A DNA stretch of 64,000 bases from Rhodospirillales bacterium. GTDB taxonomy: Bacteria; Pseudomonadota; Alphaproteobacteria; TMED109. A program made the position numbers and the translations under genes. The stretch lies in NCBI GenBank assembly GCA_009839325.1, contig VXPW01000100.1, positions 1 to 64,000 on the forward strand, given 5' to 3'. The notes beneath the pieces were generated by a model. That model worked only from the letters and a program-made list of their open reading frames with translations. It was not told where the DNA came from and made no database searches. This document shows positions 9,448 to 18,042 of this stretch, one piece after another; the stretch's first letter is position 1; each line of letters begins with the position of its first letter.

Positions 9448-10628
9448 CGCTCGCGCACCAAGGCGGTGCGCTTGTTGTAGTAATTCATCATGAGCGAGGT
9501 TAAGAGACTGAGGGTCAGATAGAACGCCATGTAAATCGAAATGACTTCAAGGGCTTGGCCGCTTTGATTCAGGACGGTTTCGCCAATGGACACGATGTCC
9601 TGATAGCCGATTACCACCGCCAGCGAAGAATTCTTGGTCAGATTCAGGTACTGGTTCGTGAGGGGCGGAATGATGACGCGCAGGGCCTGCGGGAGAATGA
9701 TCTTGCGAGTTCTCAGGCCGGGCGGCAGTCCCACGGCTCGCGCCGCTTCAATTTGTCCCTTGTCGACCGCAAGTATGCCTGATCGAACGACTTCAGAAAT
9801 GAATGCGCCGGTGTAGAGGGACAGCGCCAGCCACAGCGCGATCAATTCCGGGGTGACATTGAACCCCCCCTCGAAGTTGAATCTTCCCAGAAGGGGGATG
9901 TCCAGATCGACCGGCAGTCCCACAAACAGGGTCGACAAGGCCGGGAGTCCGAAAATCAGACCGATCGCGCTCCAGCCGACCGGAAACGTCCGTCCCGTCA
10001 GCTCGTGCCGTTTTCGAGCCCATCGAGCGAGGACGAACGTGCCGATACATCCGGCCACGAAGAGCGCGAGGATCAACTGGAACGCGTCCTCGAATATCGG
10101 TTGCGGCATCCGGATACCGCGATTGTTGAGAAACACGACATCCGCGACGGAGATGCTGTCGCGCACCCTTGGCAGGGCCAGGATGACAACCCACCAGAAG
10201 ATGATCTGCAAGAGCAGCGGGACGTTGCGGGTCAGCTCGACGTAGACCGTGGCGATACGGCTTACCAGGAAATTGTTCGAAAGCCTCATCAGGCCGACGA
10301 CAAAACCGATAAATGTCGCCGCCGCGATTCCAAGCGATGCGACGAGAACCGTGTTGAGCCCGCCAACGAGAAACGCCCGCCCGTAGCTTGACGTCGACTC
10401 GTAGTCAATGAGCCGCTGGTTGATGTCAAACGACGCAGGGTCTAGGAGAAAGCCGTATCCGGACGCAAGACCGGCGTGTTTCAGATTGGCAGCGGTGTTC
10501 CAGATAATGAACGCGAAGAAGAGCGCGAGGCCAGCAACCGCGAGGACCTGAAAGGCGATCCCCCGAAGCCGTTCATCGGTCCAAAGATAGCCAAGCTGTT
10601 CAATTCGGGTGCTGGACGGGGCGGCCAT
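9444..10628 (-). CDS. aapQ: Amino-acid ABC transporter permease AapQ
   Basis: 394-residue HisM-type permease, longer than classical polar amino-acid permeases because of an insert of roughly 90 residues between the first and last permease helices, as in AapQ/BztB. The EAA loop EAARAVGLPPGLRTRKIILPQA sits near the C-terminus. It is the first of the three membrane/ATPase genes, separated from the binding-protein gene aapJ by 92 bases that contain two hairpins. This arrangement would allow more binding protein than permease to be made. Confidence 0.94.
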   Translation of the reverse strand: MAAPSSTRIEQLGYLWTDERLRGIAFQVLAVAGLALFFAFIIWNTAANLKHAGLASGYGFLLDPASFDINQRLIDYESTSSYGRAFLVGGLNTVLVASLGIAAATFIGFVVGLMRLSNNFLVSRIATVYVELTRNVPLLLQIIFWWVVILALPRVRDSISVADVVFLNNRGIRMPQPIFEDAFQLILALFVAGCIGTFVLARWARKRHELTGRTFPVGWSAIGLIFGLPALSTLFVGLPVDLDIPLLGRFNFEGGFNVTPELIALWLALSLYTGAFISEVVRSGILAVDKGQIEAARAVGLPPGLRTRKIILPQALRVIIPPLTNQYLNLTKNSSLAVVIGYQDIVSIGETVLNQSGQALEVISIYMAFYLTLSLLTSLMMNYYNKRTALVRER

Positions 10629-10660
10629 TACCTGCTTCGATCCGGCTCACATCACGTTGA

Positions 10661-10689
10661 CTGCCGAGAGTCGCCCGGACCCTCGGCAG
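10661..10689 (-). other. Stem-loop between aapJ and aapQ
   Basis: CTGCCGAG and CTCGGCAG form a perfect 8-bp stem; after one mismatch GTC/GAC extends it over a GCCCG loop. No U-run follows on the minus strand. Position after the binding-protein gene fits an mRNA-stabilising or transcription-attenuating hairpin, which is common in ABC importer operons. Confidence 0.5.
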
Positions 10690-10705
10690 CCACGACAATG
10701 TTAGG

Positions 10706-10727
10706 CCGTTGATCGTATCGTCAACGG
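10706..10727 (-). other. Inverted repeat spanning the aapJ stop codon
   Basis: CCGTTGA and TCAACGG are perfect 7-bp arms around an 8-base loop. The aapJ stop (10721-10723) lies in one arm. With the stem at 10661-10689 it makes a tandem hairpin block in the aapJ-aapQ gap. Confidence 0.4.
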
Positions 10728-11761
10728 AACGGAGGAGAGTACAGGATCCCGCCCGCGGAGTACAAGGCGTTCAAGCCACGCTCCAAACCGAGCCGAGTGT
10801 CGGGCCCGAGGTGGCGTGCGAAAATCTCGCTGTAGTTTCCAACCGCCATGATGGCTCTGGCCGCCCAGTCGGCATCAAGCCCCAACATGGCGCCCATGCT
10901 GCCTTCGCTACCGAGAAGGCGCTGGACTTCCGGATTGTCAGACCCGCCGTCTTGTGCCAGTGCCTCGACGTTCGCCTGGGTAACGCCCAATTCCTCTGCC
11001 GAGATGAGAGCGTTGAGCACCCAGCGAGTGATGTCTGCCCATTGGTCGTCGCCTTGGCGCACCACCGGGCCGAGCGGCTCTTTCGAGATGATTTCGGGAA
11101 GAACCATGTGATCGTCCGGATTGTCGAACGTCGCCTTCGTGGCGGCGAGCCCGGACGCGTCAGAGGTGTAGACGTCGCACCGGTCGGCCTCGTAGGCGGC
11201 ACGGGCTTCCGAATTGGTCTCGATGGGAACGGGCTCGTACGCCATATTGTGCGTTCGGAAAAAATCCGCCAGGTTCAGCTCGGTCGTCGTGCCGGTTTGA
11301 ATGCAGACCGATGCACCATCGAGTTCCGTTGCGCTGGAAACACCCAGGCTCTTCGGCCCGAGAAAGCCCTGACCGTCGTAGTAGTTGACCCCGACGAACG
11401 TCAACCCCAGGTCCACGTCACGCGAAAATGTCCAAGTGGTGTTCCGTGCCAGCACTTCGATCTCGCCTGCCTGCAATGCCGGGAAGCGGTTCTTCCCCGT
11501 GAGGCTGACGTACTGGATCTTGCTGGCATCACCCAGCACGGCGGCAGCCAGCGCCTTGCAGTAGTCGACGTCGAACCCTACCCAGTTTCCAGCGTCATCA
11601 GTGTTCGCGAAACCGGCGAGGCCGGTATTGATTCCGCATTTCAACTCATCGGCAGCGCGGACGTCGTCAAGCGTGGCCCCATGGGCTGTGCCCACGATTC
11701 CCGGCAACGCGAAGGCGGCCAACACTGCACAAGACAACACCCGTCGTGTCGTTGCGATCAT
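10721..11761 (-). CDS. aapJ: Amino-acid ABC transporter substrate-binding protein
   Basis: 346-residue periplasmic solute-binding protein (SBP_bac_3) with a clear signal peptide (MIATTRR, hydrophobic core, AHG-A). Family features are LKCGINTGLAGF, GFDVDYCKALAAAVLGD, LARNTTWTFSRD and the tail block SAEELGVTQAN. It captures L-amino acids for AapQMP. The frame is open another 33 codons upstream, but the ATG at 11761 has GGAGA upstream and the promoter -10 lies at 11860-11865, so the longer form would start inside the promoter. First gene of the operon. Confidence 0.95.
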   Translation of the reverse strand: MIATTRRVLSCAVLAAFALPGIVGTAHGATLDDVRAADELKCGINTGLAGFANTDDAGNWVGFDVDYCKALAAAVLGDASKIQYVSLTGKNRFPALQAGEIEVLARNTTWTFSRDVDLGLTFVGVNYYDGQGFLGPKSLGVSSATELDGASVCIQTGTTTELNLADFFRTHNMAYEPVPIETNSEARAAYEADRCDVYTSDASGLAATKATFDNPDDHMVLPEIISKEPLGPVVRQGDDQWADITRWVLNALISAEELGVTQANVEALAQDGGSDNPEVQRLLGSEGSMGAMLGLDADWAARAIMAVGNYSEIFARHLGPDTRLGLERGLNALYSAGGILYSPPFR

Positions 11762-11831
11762 TGTAAGTTCTCCATATCGCGCGAAGATTGCCTGCGGTTG
11801 ACGAGCTTCTGCTTCAAACGCGTCCATACCG

Positions 11832-11851
11832 CTTGACAGAAGCTGTCCAAG
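11832..11851 (-). other. Stem-loop at the 5' end of the aap transcript
   Basis: CTTGACAG and CTGTC(C)AAG pair with one bulged base over an AAG loop. The structure sits within about the first 20 nucleotides after the predicted start site and about 70 bases before the aapJ ATG. This position suits a 5' mRNA stabiliser; no riboswitch fold is recognised. Confidence 0.35.
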
Positions 11852-11859
11852 ACGAGTCA

Positions 11860-11888
11860 ACCATAGGGAAATTCGTACTTAATGTCAA
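11860..11888 (-). promoter_or_regulatory. Sigma70-type promoter for aapJQMP
   Basis: On the minus strand TTGACA (11888-11883) is followed by exactly 17 bases and TATGGT (11865-11860). The -35 is a perfect consensus match and the -10 matches 4 of 6. Surrounding DNA (11880-11990) is strikingly AT-rich for this genome. The predicted start is near 11853, giving a leader of about 90 nucleotides. Confidence 0.65.
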
Positions 11889-12070
11889 CATAGTTATATC
11901 TATTGTGACAATGCTGATATCGCCAGAACTGGTACAATTGGCAAAGTAAATGTTAATTTTCCTTTACTCCGTTGTCATACTAATTGAACAGGATTGACAA
12001 GTGTTCTATCTTCCGGACGGTGACGTCATTTGACAAAGCCGAAACCCGATACTTTGTGATAGAAGAAAAG

Positions 12071-12508
12071 ATGGTGCGACGACTAGACCAATGCCGCTTG
12101 CTGGCCGGAATCATCTTGATCGTGACAGTGGGGACCTCGCCTCATGCGCGCGCGGATGTTGGCGTCGAGGTCTGCCCGGAAGGAACTGAGCAGTTCACGG
12201 AGTATCGCCTGTATTTCGGCCGTAACTTGGGGAACGTCGAAGTCGTGAGCGATGCGGCCTGGAGCGCTTTCCTGTCGGATGAGATTACGCCGCGTTTTGG
12301 CGATGGCTTGACTGTCGTCGATGCTGCCGGGCAGTGGCGCGACGAGGCAGGCGTGATTGTCCGGGAAAAGTCCAAGCTTGTCGTGGTCCTTACCGGGACC
12401 GAAGACTCGGGATTGCAGCGTACCGACGAGATTGTGCGTGCGTACAAGGAAGCTTTTGCCCAAGAGGCCGTGCTGCGGACGATCAGCAGCGTTTGCGCGT
12501 CGTTCTGA
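12071..12508 (+). CDS. DUF3574-family exported protein
   Basis: 145 residues with a signal peptide (RRLDQCRLLAGIILIV to ARA-D) and a compact domain typical of DUF3574: YRLYFGRN, WSAFLSDEITPRFGDGLTVVDAAGQW, then EKSKLVVVL. The function of this family is unknown to me. It is divergent from aapJ across an AT-rich spacer. The frame is open back to a TTG at 11984, but the ATG at 12071 gives the better signal peptide, with a weak AGAAGAAAAG upstream. The family usually occurs as small periplasmic or lipoprotein-like proteins. Confidence 0.72.
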   Translation: MVRRLDQCRLLAGIILIVTVGTSPHARADVGVEVCPEGTEQFTEYRLYFGRNLGNVEVVSDAAWSAFLSDEITPRFGDGLTVVDAAGQWRDEAGVIVREKSKLVVVLTGTEDSGLQRTDEIVRAYKEAFAQEAVLRTISSVCASF

Positions 12509-12846
12509 CCGGGGGGTGAGCAACTTCGGGGGCCGGAGTCGAGATCGTGTGCGGGAGCACGATGGCGGGTGTTCGCATGCTTGTGTGCTAACACGGCTTG
12601 CTCGGGGAGACGGCTTCCGGCAGCACCCGCCAGAGTTGCCGCTCGGACGTCGCCGCGGTCTCGGATACATGAGCGCGGCGTGACCAAGCGGCCCACGGAT
12701 TCGTGTCGTCCAGTTGCACGAACGCGGCAGCAACGCTTGGCAGCTTGGACTGCAATCGGCCGAACCGGCGGTGGCGAGGGCTTCCGACGGTCTTCGTTGT
12801 CTCGGGCGACGTTGGCCGTACCTGCGAAGCGGCAGACCCCCTCGCG
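12509..12846. other. Intergenic region, no gene recognised
   Basis: 338 bases between two convergent genes. The only structure noticed is ATCGTG ... CACGAT (12544-12563), a short stem 36 bases after the DUF3574 stop that may act in termination. Open frames here have no start signal or motif. No tRNA T-loop consensus was found. Confidence 0.4.
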
Positions 12847-13254
12847 TCAGGCCGCTAGGTTCAGGGCGCGCCTGAGAGCCATTTGCTCGGGTTCGGCCAC
12901 GTCCTCTGCGCCAAACAGTGCCTGTGCCTCTACGAACCTGAGAGGAAGAAATTCAGGCGGTTGCGGGGCAGGCACGCCATTCGCCGCAACGGCGTAGTAC
13001 AGGGGCGTATACGGTGCGTCGGTCCACGGTGAGATGAGTGTCCCTGGCGCGTGGAGCAACTGAAGCACCTGCGCCTCGAGACCGGTTTCTTCGCGGAACT
13101 CCCGCACCAGGGCTGCTTCCGGCGTTTCGCCGTCCTCGACGCCGCCGCCCGGGAATTTCCGTGCCAGCACAGAGCCGACCATTTCCCGGGCGATCAAGAC
13201 TTGAACGTCGCGTACCAGCAGACCGTAGGAACGAAGATTGGCAGGTCCTCGCAT
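12847..13254 (-). CDS. NUDIX hydrolase
   Basis: 135-residue single-domain NUDIX pyrophosphohydrolase. The box is complete: G-x5-E-x7-REFREETGL, beginning in FPGGGVEDGE. These enzymes cleave nucleoside diphosphates linked to another moiety; the substrate (dNTP, ADP-ribose, CoA) cannot be read. It lies 5 bases after the stop of propionyl-CoA synthetase on the same strand, so the two are almost certainly co-transcribed. That could hint at a CoA- or adenylate-related clean-up role, but the inference is weak. Confidence 0.88.
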   Translation of the reverse strand: MRGPANLRSYGLLVRDVQVLIAREMVGSVLARKFPGGGVEDGETPEAALVREFREETGLEAQVLQLLHAPGTLISPWTDAPYTPLYYAVAANGVPAPQPPEFLPLRFVEAQALFGAEDVAEPEQMALRRALNLAA

Positions 13255-13259
13255 GGGCG

Positions 13260-15158
13260 CTATTCGTGAGGAAAGCCAACGGCTCCCAATGCGGACTTGA
13301 TGCCGTCAAGGACGGATGGATCCTCGATCGTCGGCGGGACCTTCGGGGTTCGCCCGTCCGCGATGGCCGCAATGACATTTCTCAGAATCTTGCCCGAGCG
13401 CGTCTTGGGCAACTGCTGCACGACAGCGGCCGTCCGGAAAGACGCAACTGCGCCGATTGCATCCCGCACCATTTGCACGGTCTCGGCGGCGATCGCTTCC
13501 GACTCTCGGGTCACGCCGGCATTAAGGACCAACAAGCCGATCGGAACTTGCCCCTTGAGGCGATCGTGCACCCCCACGACGGCGCATTCAGCGACGTCCG
13601 CATGCTGGGTCAGCACCTCTTCCATGGCACCCGTCGATAACCGGTGTCCGGCGCAATTGATGATGTCGTCGGTGCGCGCCATTACCCACACGTAACCGTC
13701 TTCATCGATCATTCCGGCGTCGGCGGTGCTGTAGTAGCCGGGGAACACGTCCAGATAGACCTTGCGAAAACGCTCCTGATTGCCCCATAGCGTCGGACTG
13801 AAGCCCGGAGGCATCGGCAATCTTGCGGCGAGGGCCCCGATTTCACCGGCTGGAACCGCCTGCCCGTCGTCATCCAGCACTTCCAGGGCGTACCCTGGCG
13901 CCGCCTTGCCGGCGGAGCCCGGTCGCACGGAAAAACCCTGAGTTCCCGCAAAGTAACCAGTGATCGACCAGCCAGTTTCCGTTTGCCACCAATGGTCGAA
14001 TACCGGAACCCCCAACACCTTTTCGGCCCAGCGGACGGTGTCGGGATCGGCCCGTTCCCCGGCCAGAAAAAGGGCGCGGAATCCGTCGAGGTCATACTCC
14101 TGCAGAAGCTTTGCTTCGGGGTCCGCCCGTCGGATTGCCCGGAACGCCGTTGGGGCCGTAAACAACACCGCGACATCGTGCTGGGAAATCACTCGCCAGA
14201 ACGCGCCCGCGTCAGGGGTACCAACGGGTTTGCCTTCATAGAGAATGCTGGCGCAGCCGTGGAGGAGCGGCGCATAGACGATGTAGGAGTGCCCTACCAC
14301 CCACCCGACGTCGGAAGCGGCCCAGAACACTTCGCCGGGACGGAGTCCGTAGGTCATCGCCATACTGTTGGCCAACGCCACAGCGTGCCCGCCGTGGTCC
14401 CGGACGATGCCCTTGGGGTCACCGGTCGTGCCTGACGTATAGAGGATGTACAGCGGGTCGACTGCAGAAACCGTCACACAGTCCGCTCGGTCGGCAACCG
14501 CGAGCGCCTGGTCCCAATCCAGATCACGGCCCTCGATCATGGTGGCCGGCGAAGCCTCCCGCTGTTTGATCAGGCAGTGGGCCGGAGCGTGGTCAGCGAG
14601 CTCGAGTGCCTGGTCCAGCATTGGCTTGTAGGCCACGACACGATTCGGCTCGATCCCGCAACTTCCCGCGACCACGAGCTTGGGGGTTGCGTCGTCGATC
14701 CGGGAAGCAAGCTCAGGCGCTGCGAACCCACCGAATACCACCGAGTGGACGGCGCCGATGCGGGCGCAGGCCAGCATTGCGATCACCGCTTCCGGGATCA
14801 TCGGCATGTAGATCAGGACGCGATCCCCTCGGCCAACACCGAGGTCACGGAACGCGCCGGCTGCGCGGGCTGCGCAGTCGAGCAGCTCGCCGAACGTGAA
14901 GGTTTGCTGGGTTCCGGTTACGGGACTGTCGTAGATCAGTGCCGGGCGGTCGCCGTGGCCTGCCTCGACGTGCCGGTCAAGGCAATTGTGACAAGTGTTC
15001 AGTTCACCGTCCGGGAACCAGCGATAGAACGGCGGCTCGTCGGCATCCAGCATGCGACTCGGGGCCCGGCTCCAGTCGAGCAGGGGGACCCGCTCGGCCC
15101 AGAACGCCTCCATGTCAGCCACCCAGGCCCGGTAGAGCGCCTCATACGAACCGGACAT
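13260..15158 (-). CDS. prpE: Propionyl-CoA synthetase (propionate-CoA ligase)
   Basis: 632-residue AMP-forming acyl-CoA synthetase. P-loop YTSGTTGDPKG, the PrpE-type VRDHGGHAVALANSM, hinge and motif YSTADAGMIDEDGYVWVMARTDD, and the catalytic lysine in PKTRSGKILRN (about residue 590). N-terminal ELNTCHNCLDRHV and GIEPNRVVAYKPMLDQAL favour PrpE over acetyl-CoA synthetase. It activates propionate to propionyl-CoA, feeding the methylmalonyl-CoA or methylcitrate route. GAGGAGAA precedes the ATG. It forms a two-gene operon with the NUDIX gene. Acetyl or other short acyl groups may also be used. Confidence 0.9.
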   Translation of the reverse strand: MSGSYEALYRAWVADMEAFWAERVPLLDWSRAPSRMLDADEPPFYRWFPDGELNTCHNCLDRHVEAGHGDRPALIYDSPVTGTQQTFTFGELLDCAARAAGAFRDLGVGRGDRVLIYMPMIPEAVIAMLACARIGAVHSVVFGGFAAPELASRIDDATPKLVVAGSCGIEPNRVVAYKPMLDQALELADHAPAHCLIKQREASPATMIEGRDLDWDQALAVADRADCVTVSAVDPLYILYTSGTTGDPKGIVRDHGGHAVALANSMAMTYGLRPGEVFWAASDVGWVVGHSYIVYAPLLHGCASILYEGKPVGTPDAGAFWRVISQHDVAVLFTAPTAFRAIRRADPEAKLLQEYDLDGFRALFLAGERADPDTVRWAEKVLGVPVFDHWWQTETGWSITGYFAGTQGFSVRPGSAGKAAPGYALEVLDDDGQAVPAGEIGALAARLPMPPGFSPTLWGNQERFRKVYLDVFPGYYSTADAGMIDEDGYVWVMARTDDIINCAGHRLSTGAMEEVLTQHADVAECAVVGVHDRLKGQVPIGLLVLNAGVTRESEAIAAETVQMVRDAIGAVASFRTAAVVQQLPKTRSGKILRNVIAAIADGRTPKVPPTIEDPSVLDGIKSALGAVGFPHE

Positions 15159-15292
15159 GCCAGTTCTCCTCGGAGCGAACTTGTCGACGATAGGCGGAAA
15201 GGATGCTCGGCAAGCCCCGGCCGACGGCGCTTCCCGACGGAAGCGCCGATTGGCCGAGCGTGCCCGCTAGCGGGTGTCTTGCTTCGCCCGAG

Positions 15293-16036
15293 CTATTCCC
15301 GGTTTCCGAGAAGCTGCAGCAGGAACACGAAGATCATCAGGAAGTCCAGGTAGAGACTCAGCGCACCCATGACCGCTTGCTTAACCGCCAATTCGCCTGA
15401 CTGTCCGGCGACGTACATTTCCTTGAGCTTCTGCGTGTCGTAGGCAGTAAGTCCCGCGAAGATCAGTACGCCAAGCACCGAGATCATGAACTGGAGCCCG
15501 CTGGATGCGAGGAACAGGTTCACCAGCATCGCGATGAAGATGCCGATCATCCCCATGAAGAGGAAGGACCCGAGACCGGAGAGCGACCGTTTGGTCGTGT
15601 AACCCCAAACCGACATCGCGAGGAACATGGATGCCGCGATGAAGAACACGCGAACGATGCTCTCGCCGGTGTAGACGAGGAAAATCGAGGACAGCGAAAC
15701 GCCGTAGCAGGCCGCGAGGACCCAGAACAGCATCTGCACCGTGGCGGCCTGCAGCCGGTGCACGCGGAAGCTCATCAACAGGACCACACCGAGAGGCGCA
15801 AACATCACGATCCATGCAAGCGGCGGCGTGTAGAGCGCGAGGCCAACCGATGTCAGCTGCCCGTCGCTGACGGCCAGGGACGAGATTGCCAGCGCGACGA
15901 CGCCGGTGATGCCGAGACCCGCTGTCATGTAGCCGTAGATCCGCAGCATGTAAGACCGCAGGCCCGCATCGACGGCAGACAGCTGGGACGCCTGCTGGCG
16001 AACGAAGGAATTGTTGGTGTAGTGGCCTAAGGCCAT
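15293..16036 (-). CDS. Bax inhibitor-1 / YccA-family membrane protein
   Basis: 247-residue polytopic protein with seven hydrophobic segments, starting YMLRIYGYMTAGLGITG and ending LYLDFLMIFVFLLQLLGNRE. The last part carries the conserved acidic residue in AYDTQKLKEMY and the LDF motif of the BI-1 (UPF0005) family, whose members act as pH-sensitive calcium leak channels or YccA-like modulators of FtsH. The ATG at 16036 (GGGAG eight bases upstream) is preferred over one 12 codons earlier. It is the next gene after aspS on the same strand, 119 bases away. Confidence 0.92.
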   Translation of the reverse strand: MALGHYTNNSFVRQQASQLSAVDAGLRSYMLRIYGYMTAGLGITGVVALAISSLAVSDGQLTSVGLALYTPPLAWIVMFAPLGVVLLMSFRVHRLQAATVQMLFWVLAACYGVSLSSIFLVYTGESIVRVFFIAASMFLAMSVWGYTTKRSLSGLGSFLFMGMIGIFIAMLVNLFLASSGLQFMISVLGVLIFAGLTAYDTQKLKEMYVAGQSGELAVKQAVMGALSLYLDFLMIFVFLLQLLGNRE

Positions 16037-16155
16037 GGGCACGCTCCCAGGAAATTTGACAGGGCTGCGCAAGCGCGCGACTCGGATCGCGACCGCAAGC
16101 GATTACGCTCCGAAGTATATGGTAGCGGCCTGCTGAACAGACAACGTGGCCGCAG

Positions 16156-17937
16156 TCACGCTGGTGGCGTGACGGCGCGGAGATGGACCTCGCGGAGCTG
16201 CTGGGCGGAGATGGGCCCCGGCGCGCCCATCAGCAGGTCTTCCGCCTGCTGGTTCAATGGAAACGGGATGACTTCCCGGATGTTCGGCTCGTCGGCCAGC
16301 AGCATCACGATCCGGTCAATGCCCGGAGCGATGCCGCCATGCGGCGGAGCGCCGTAGCGGAAAGCCTGAAGCAGGGCGGGGAAGCGCCTTTCAAGCTCGT
16401 CCAGGCTGTATCCCGCGATGGCGAACGCCTTGATCATGATATCCGGCCGGTGGTTTCGGATGGCTCCCGAGGAGAGCTCCACTCCGTTGCAGACGATGTC
16501 GTACTGCCAGGCCAGGATGTCTTCCGGGTCGGCCGCAGTTTCCAGCGCTTCGAGCCCCCCTTGCGGCATCGAGAACGGATTGTGGCTGAATTCGATCTTG
16601 CCCGTGTCCGCGTCACGCTCGTACATCGGGAAATCTACGGTCCAGCAGAAACGAAAGGCGCTGTCATCGATCAGACCGAGCTCCTCGCCGAGCTTGGTGC
16701 GGGCCACTCCCGCGAAGGCCGCCGCCCGGGCGGGCTGGTCACACACGAAGAAGACAGCGTCTCCCGGGCCGACCCCGGTCGCGTCGCGAATCGCAGCTTC
16801 GGCTTCGGGCACGAGAAACTTGGCAATCGGACCCTTGCCGCCCTCGTCGTCGAAGATCACGTAGCCAAGCCCGGCCGCGCCCTGCTCTCTGGCCCAGCGA
16901 TTGAGCCCGTCGAAAAAGCTCCTAGGACGCTGGGCTGCGTTCGGGGCGGGAAGGCCACGCACGACCGCGCCCTTTTCGATCTGGCTGCGGAACGCGCGGA
17001 ATGTGACCCCCTCGATCTCGAACGCCGCGGTAATGTCGGCAATTTCCAGCGGGTTGCGAAGGTCGGGCTTGTCGGTTCCGTAGCGCAGCATCGCGTCACG
17101 CCACGCGATCCTCGGAAAACTGCCGCTAGCAACGGGCCGGCTCCCGTATTCTGCGAACACGTCGCGCAGGAGCGGTTCCACGGCCTCGAACACGTCATCC
17201 TGCGTCGCGAACGCCAGCTCGACATCGAGCTGATAGAACTCTCCAGGACTTCGGTCGGCCCGGGCGTCTTCGTCCCGGAAGCAGGGAGCAATCTGGAAGT
17301 AGCGGTCGAAGCCGGAGGTCATCAGAAGCTGCTTGAACTGCTGTGGCGCCTGCGGCAGGGCATAGAACTGCCCCGGGTGCAAGCGGCTCGGGACCAGAAA
17401 GTCTCGAGCGCCTTCCGGCGAAGAGGCGGTGAGGATCGGTGTCTGGATTTCGAGGAAGCCCTGCTCCGTCATGCGCCGGCGGATCATTGCGATGACATCG
17501 GCTCGCAGGCGCAGGTTCCGCTGCATCTTCTCGCGGCGGAGGTCCAGGAAGCGGTACGCGAGGCGGATCGATTCACCGGCATCCTGCCCACCGGCCACCT
17601 GAAGCGGCAGCGTGGCGGCAGGCGATTCAACGTGGAACGTCAGGATCCGGACTTCCACGTCCCCCGTCGCCAGCGTCGGGTTCACCGTGTCCTCCGAACG
17701 GGCGACGACCGGCCCGGTGACGGTCACCACGCTTTCAACACGGACGGCTTCAATGGCGGCGAAGAATTCGGCGTCTGCCGCCACCACGATCTGGGTCAAA
17801 CCGTAATGGTCGCGAAGATCCAGGAACAGCAGCCCGCCGTGATCACGTTTCGAGTGCACCCATCCCGAAAGGCGCACGGTCGTGCCGACGTGTTCGGCGC
17901 GGAGTTCGCCGCAGTTGTGGGTCCGGTACGGATGCAT
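16156..17937 (-). CDS. aspS: Aspartyl-tRNA synthetase
   Basis: 593-residue class IIb synthetase of the bacterial type. The N-terminal OB fold ([21 protein letters not shown]) binds the anticodon. Motif 2 is [19 protein letters not shown], the bacterial GAD insertion lies around residues 290-420, and motif 3 is [13 protein letters not shown] near the C-terminus. It charges tRNA-Asp, and may charge tRNA-Asn too if the cell uses the GatCAB route, as many alphaproteobacteria do; this cannot be settled from sequence alone. GGGGAG lies upstream of the ATG. The opposite strand is also open over nearly the whole gene but shows no protein features. Confidence 0.97.
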   Translation of the reverse strand: MHPYRTHNCGELRAEHVGTTVRLSGWVHSKRDHGGLLFLDLRDHYGLTQIVVAADAEFFAAIEAVRVESVVTVTGPVVARSEDTVNPTLATGDVEVRILTFHVESPAATLPLQVAGGQDAGESIRLAYRFLDLRREKMQRNLRLRADVIAMIRRRMTEQGFLEIQTPILTASSPEGARDFLVPSRLHPGQFYALPQAPQQFKQLLMTSGFDRYFQIAPCFRDEDARADRSPGEFYQLDVELAFATQDDVFEAVEPLLRDVFAEYGSRPVASGSFPRIAWRDAMLRYGTDKPDLRNPLEIADITAAFEIEGVTFRAFRSQIEKGAVVRGLPAPNAAQRPRSFFDGLNRWAREQGAAGLGYVIFDDEGGKGPIAKFLVPEAEAAIRDATGVGPGDAVFFVCDQPARAAAFAGVARTKLGEELGLIDDSAFRFCWTVDFPMYERDADTGKIEFSHNPFSMPQGGLEALETAADPEDILAWQYDIVCNGVELSSGAIRNHRPDIMIKAFAIAGYSLDELERRFPALLQAFRYGAPPHGGIAPGIDRIVMLLADEPNIREVIPFPLNQQAEDLLMGAPGPISAQQLREVHLRAVTPPA

Positions 17938-18042
17938 GGCGAAGCTCCCCGTGGGCCGTCCGCTGCTAGGGCGCGCCGATGATAGGGCTGTCGGGCACTG
18001 CCGCCACCGGTGGCGGCTGCCGACCGGGAACCAGGCCCGGGC

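Noticed and set aside
12569-12997. 142-codon plus-strand frame in the gap before the NUDIX gene
   Set aside because: Arg/Ser-rich, no ribosome site, and it runs over the antisense NUDIX gene.
16183-17982. A 599-codon plus-strand frame opposite aspS
   Set aside because: No motif and full antisense to a well-conserved synthetase; long antisense frames are common in GC-rich DNA.
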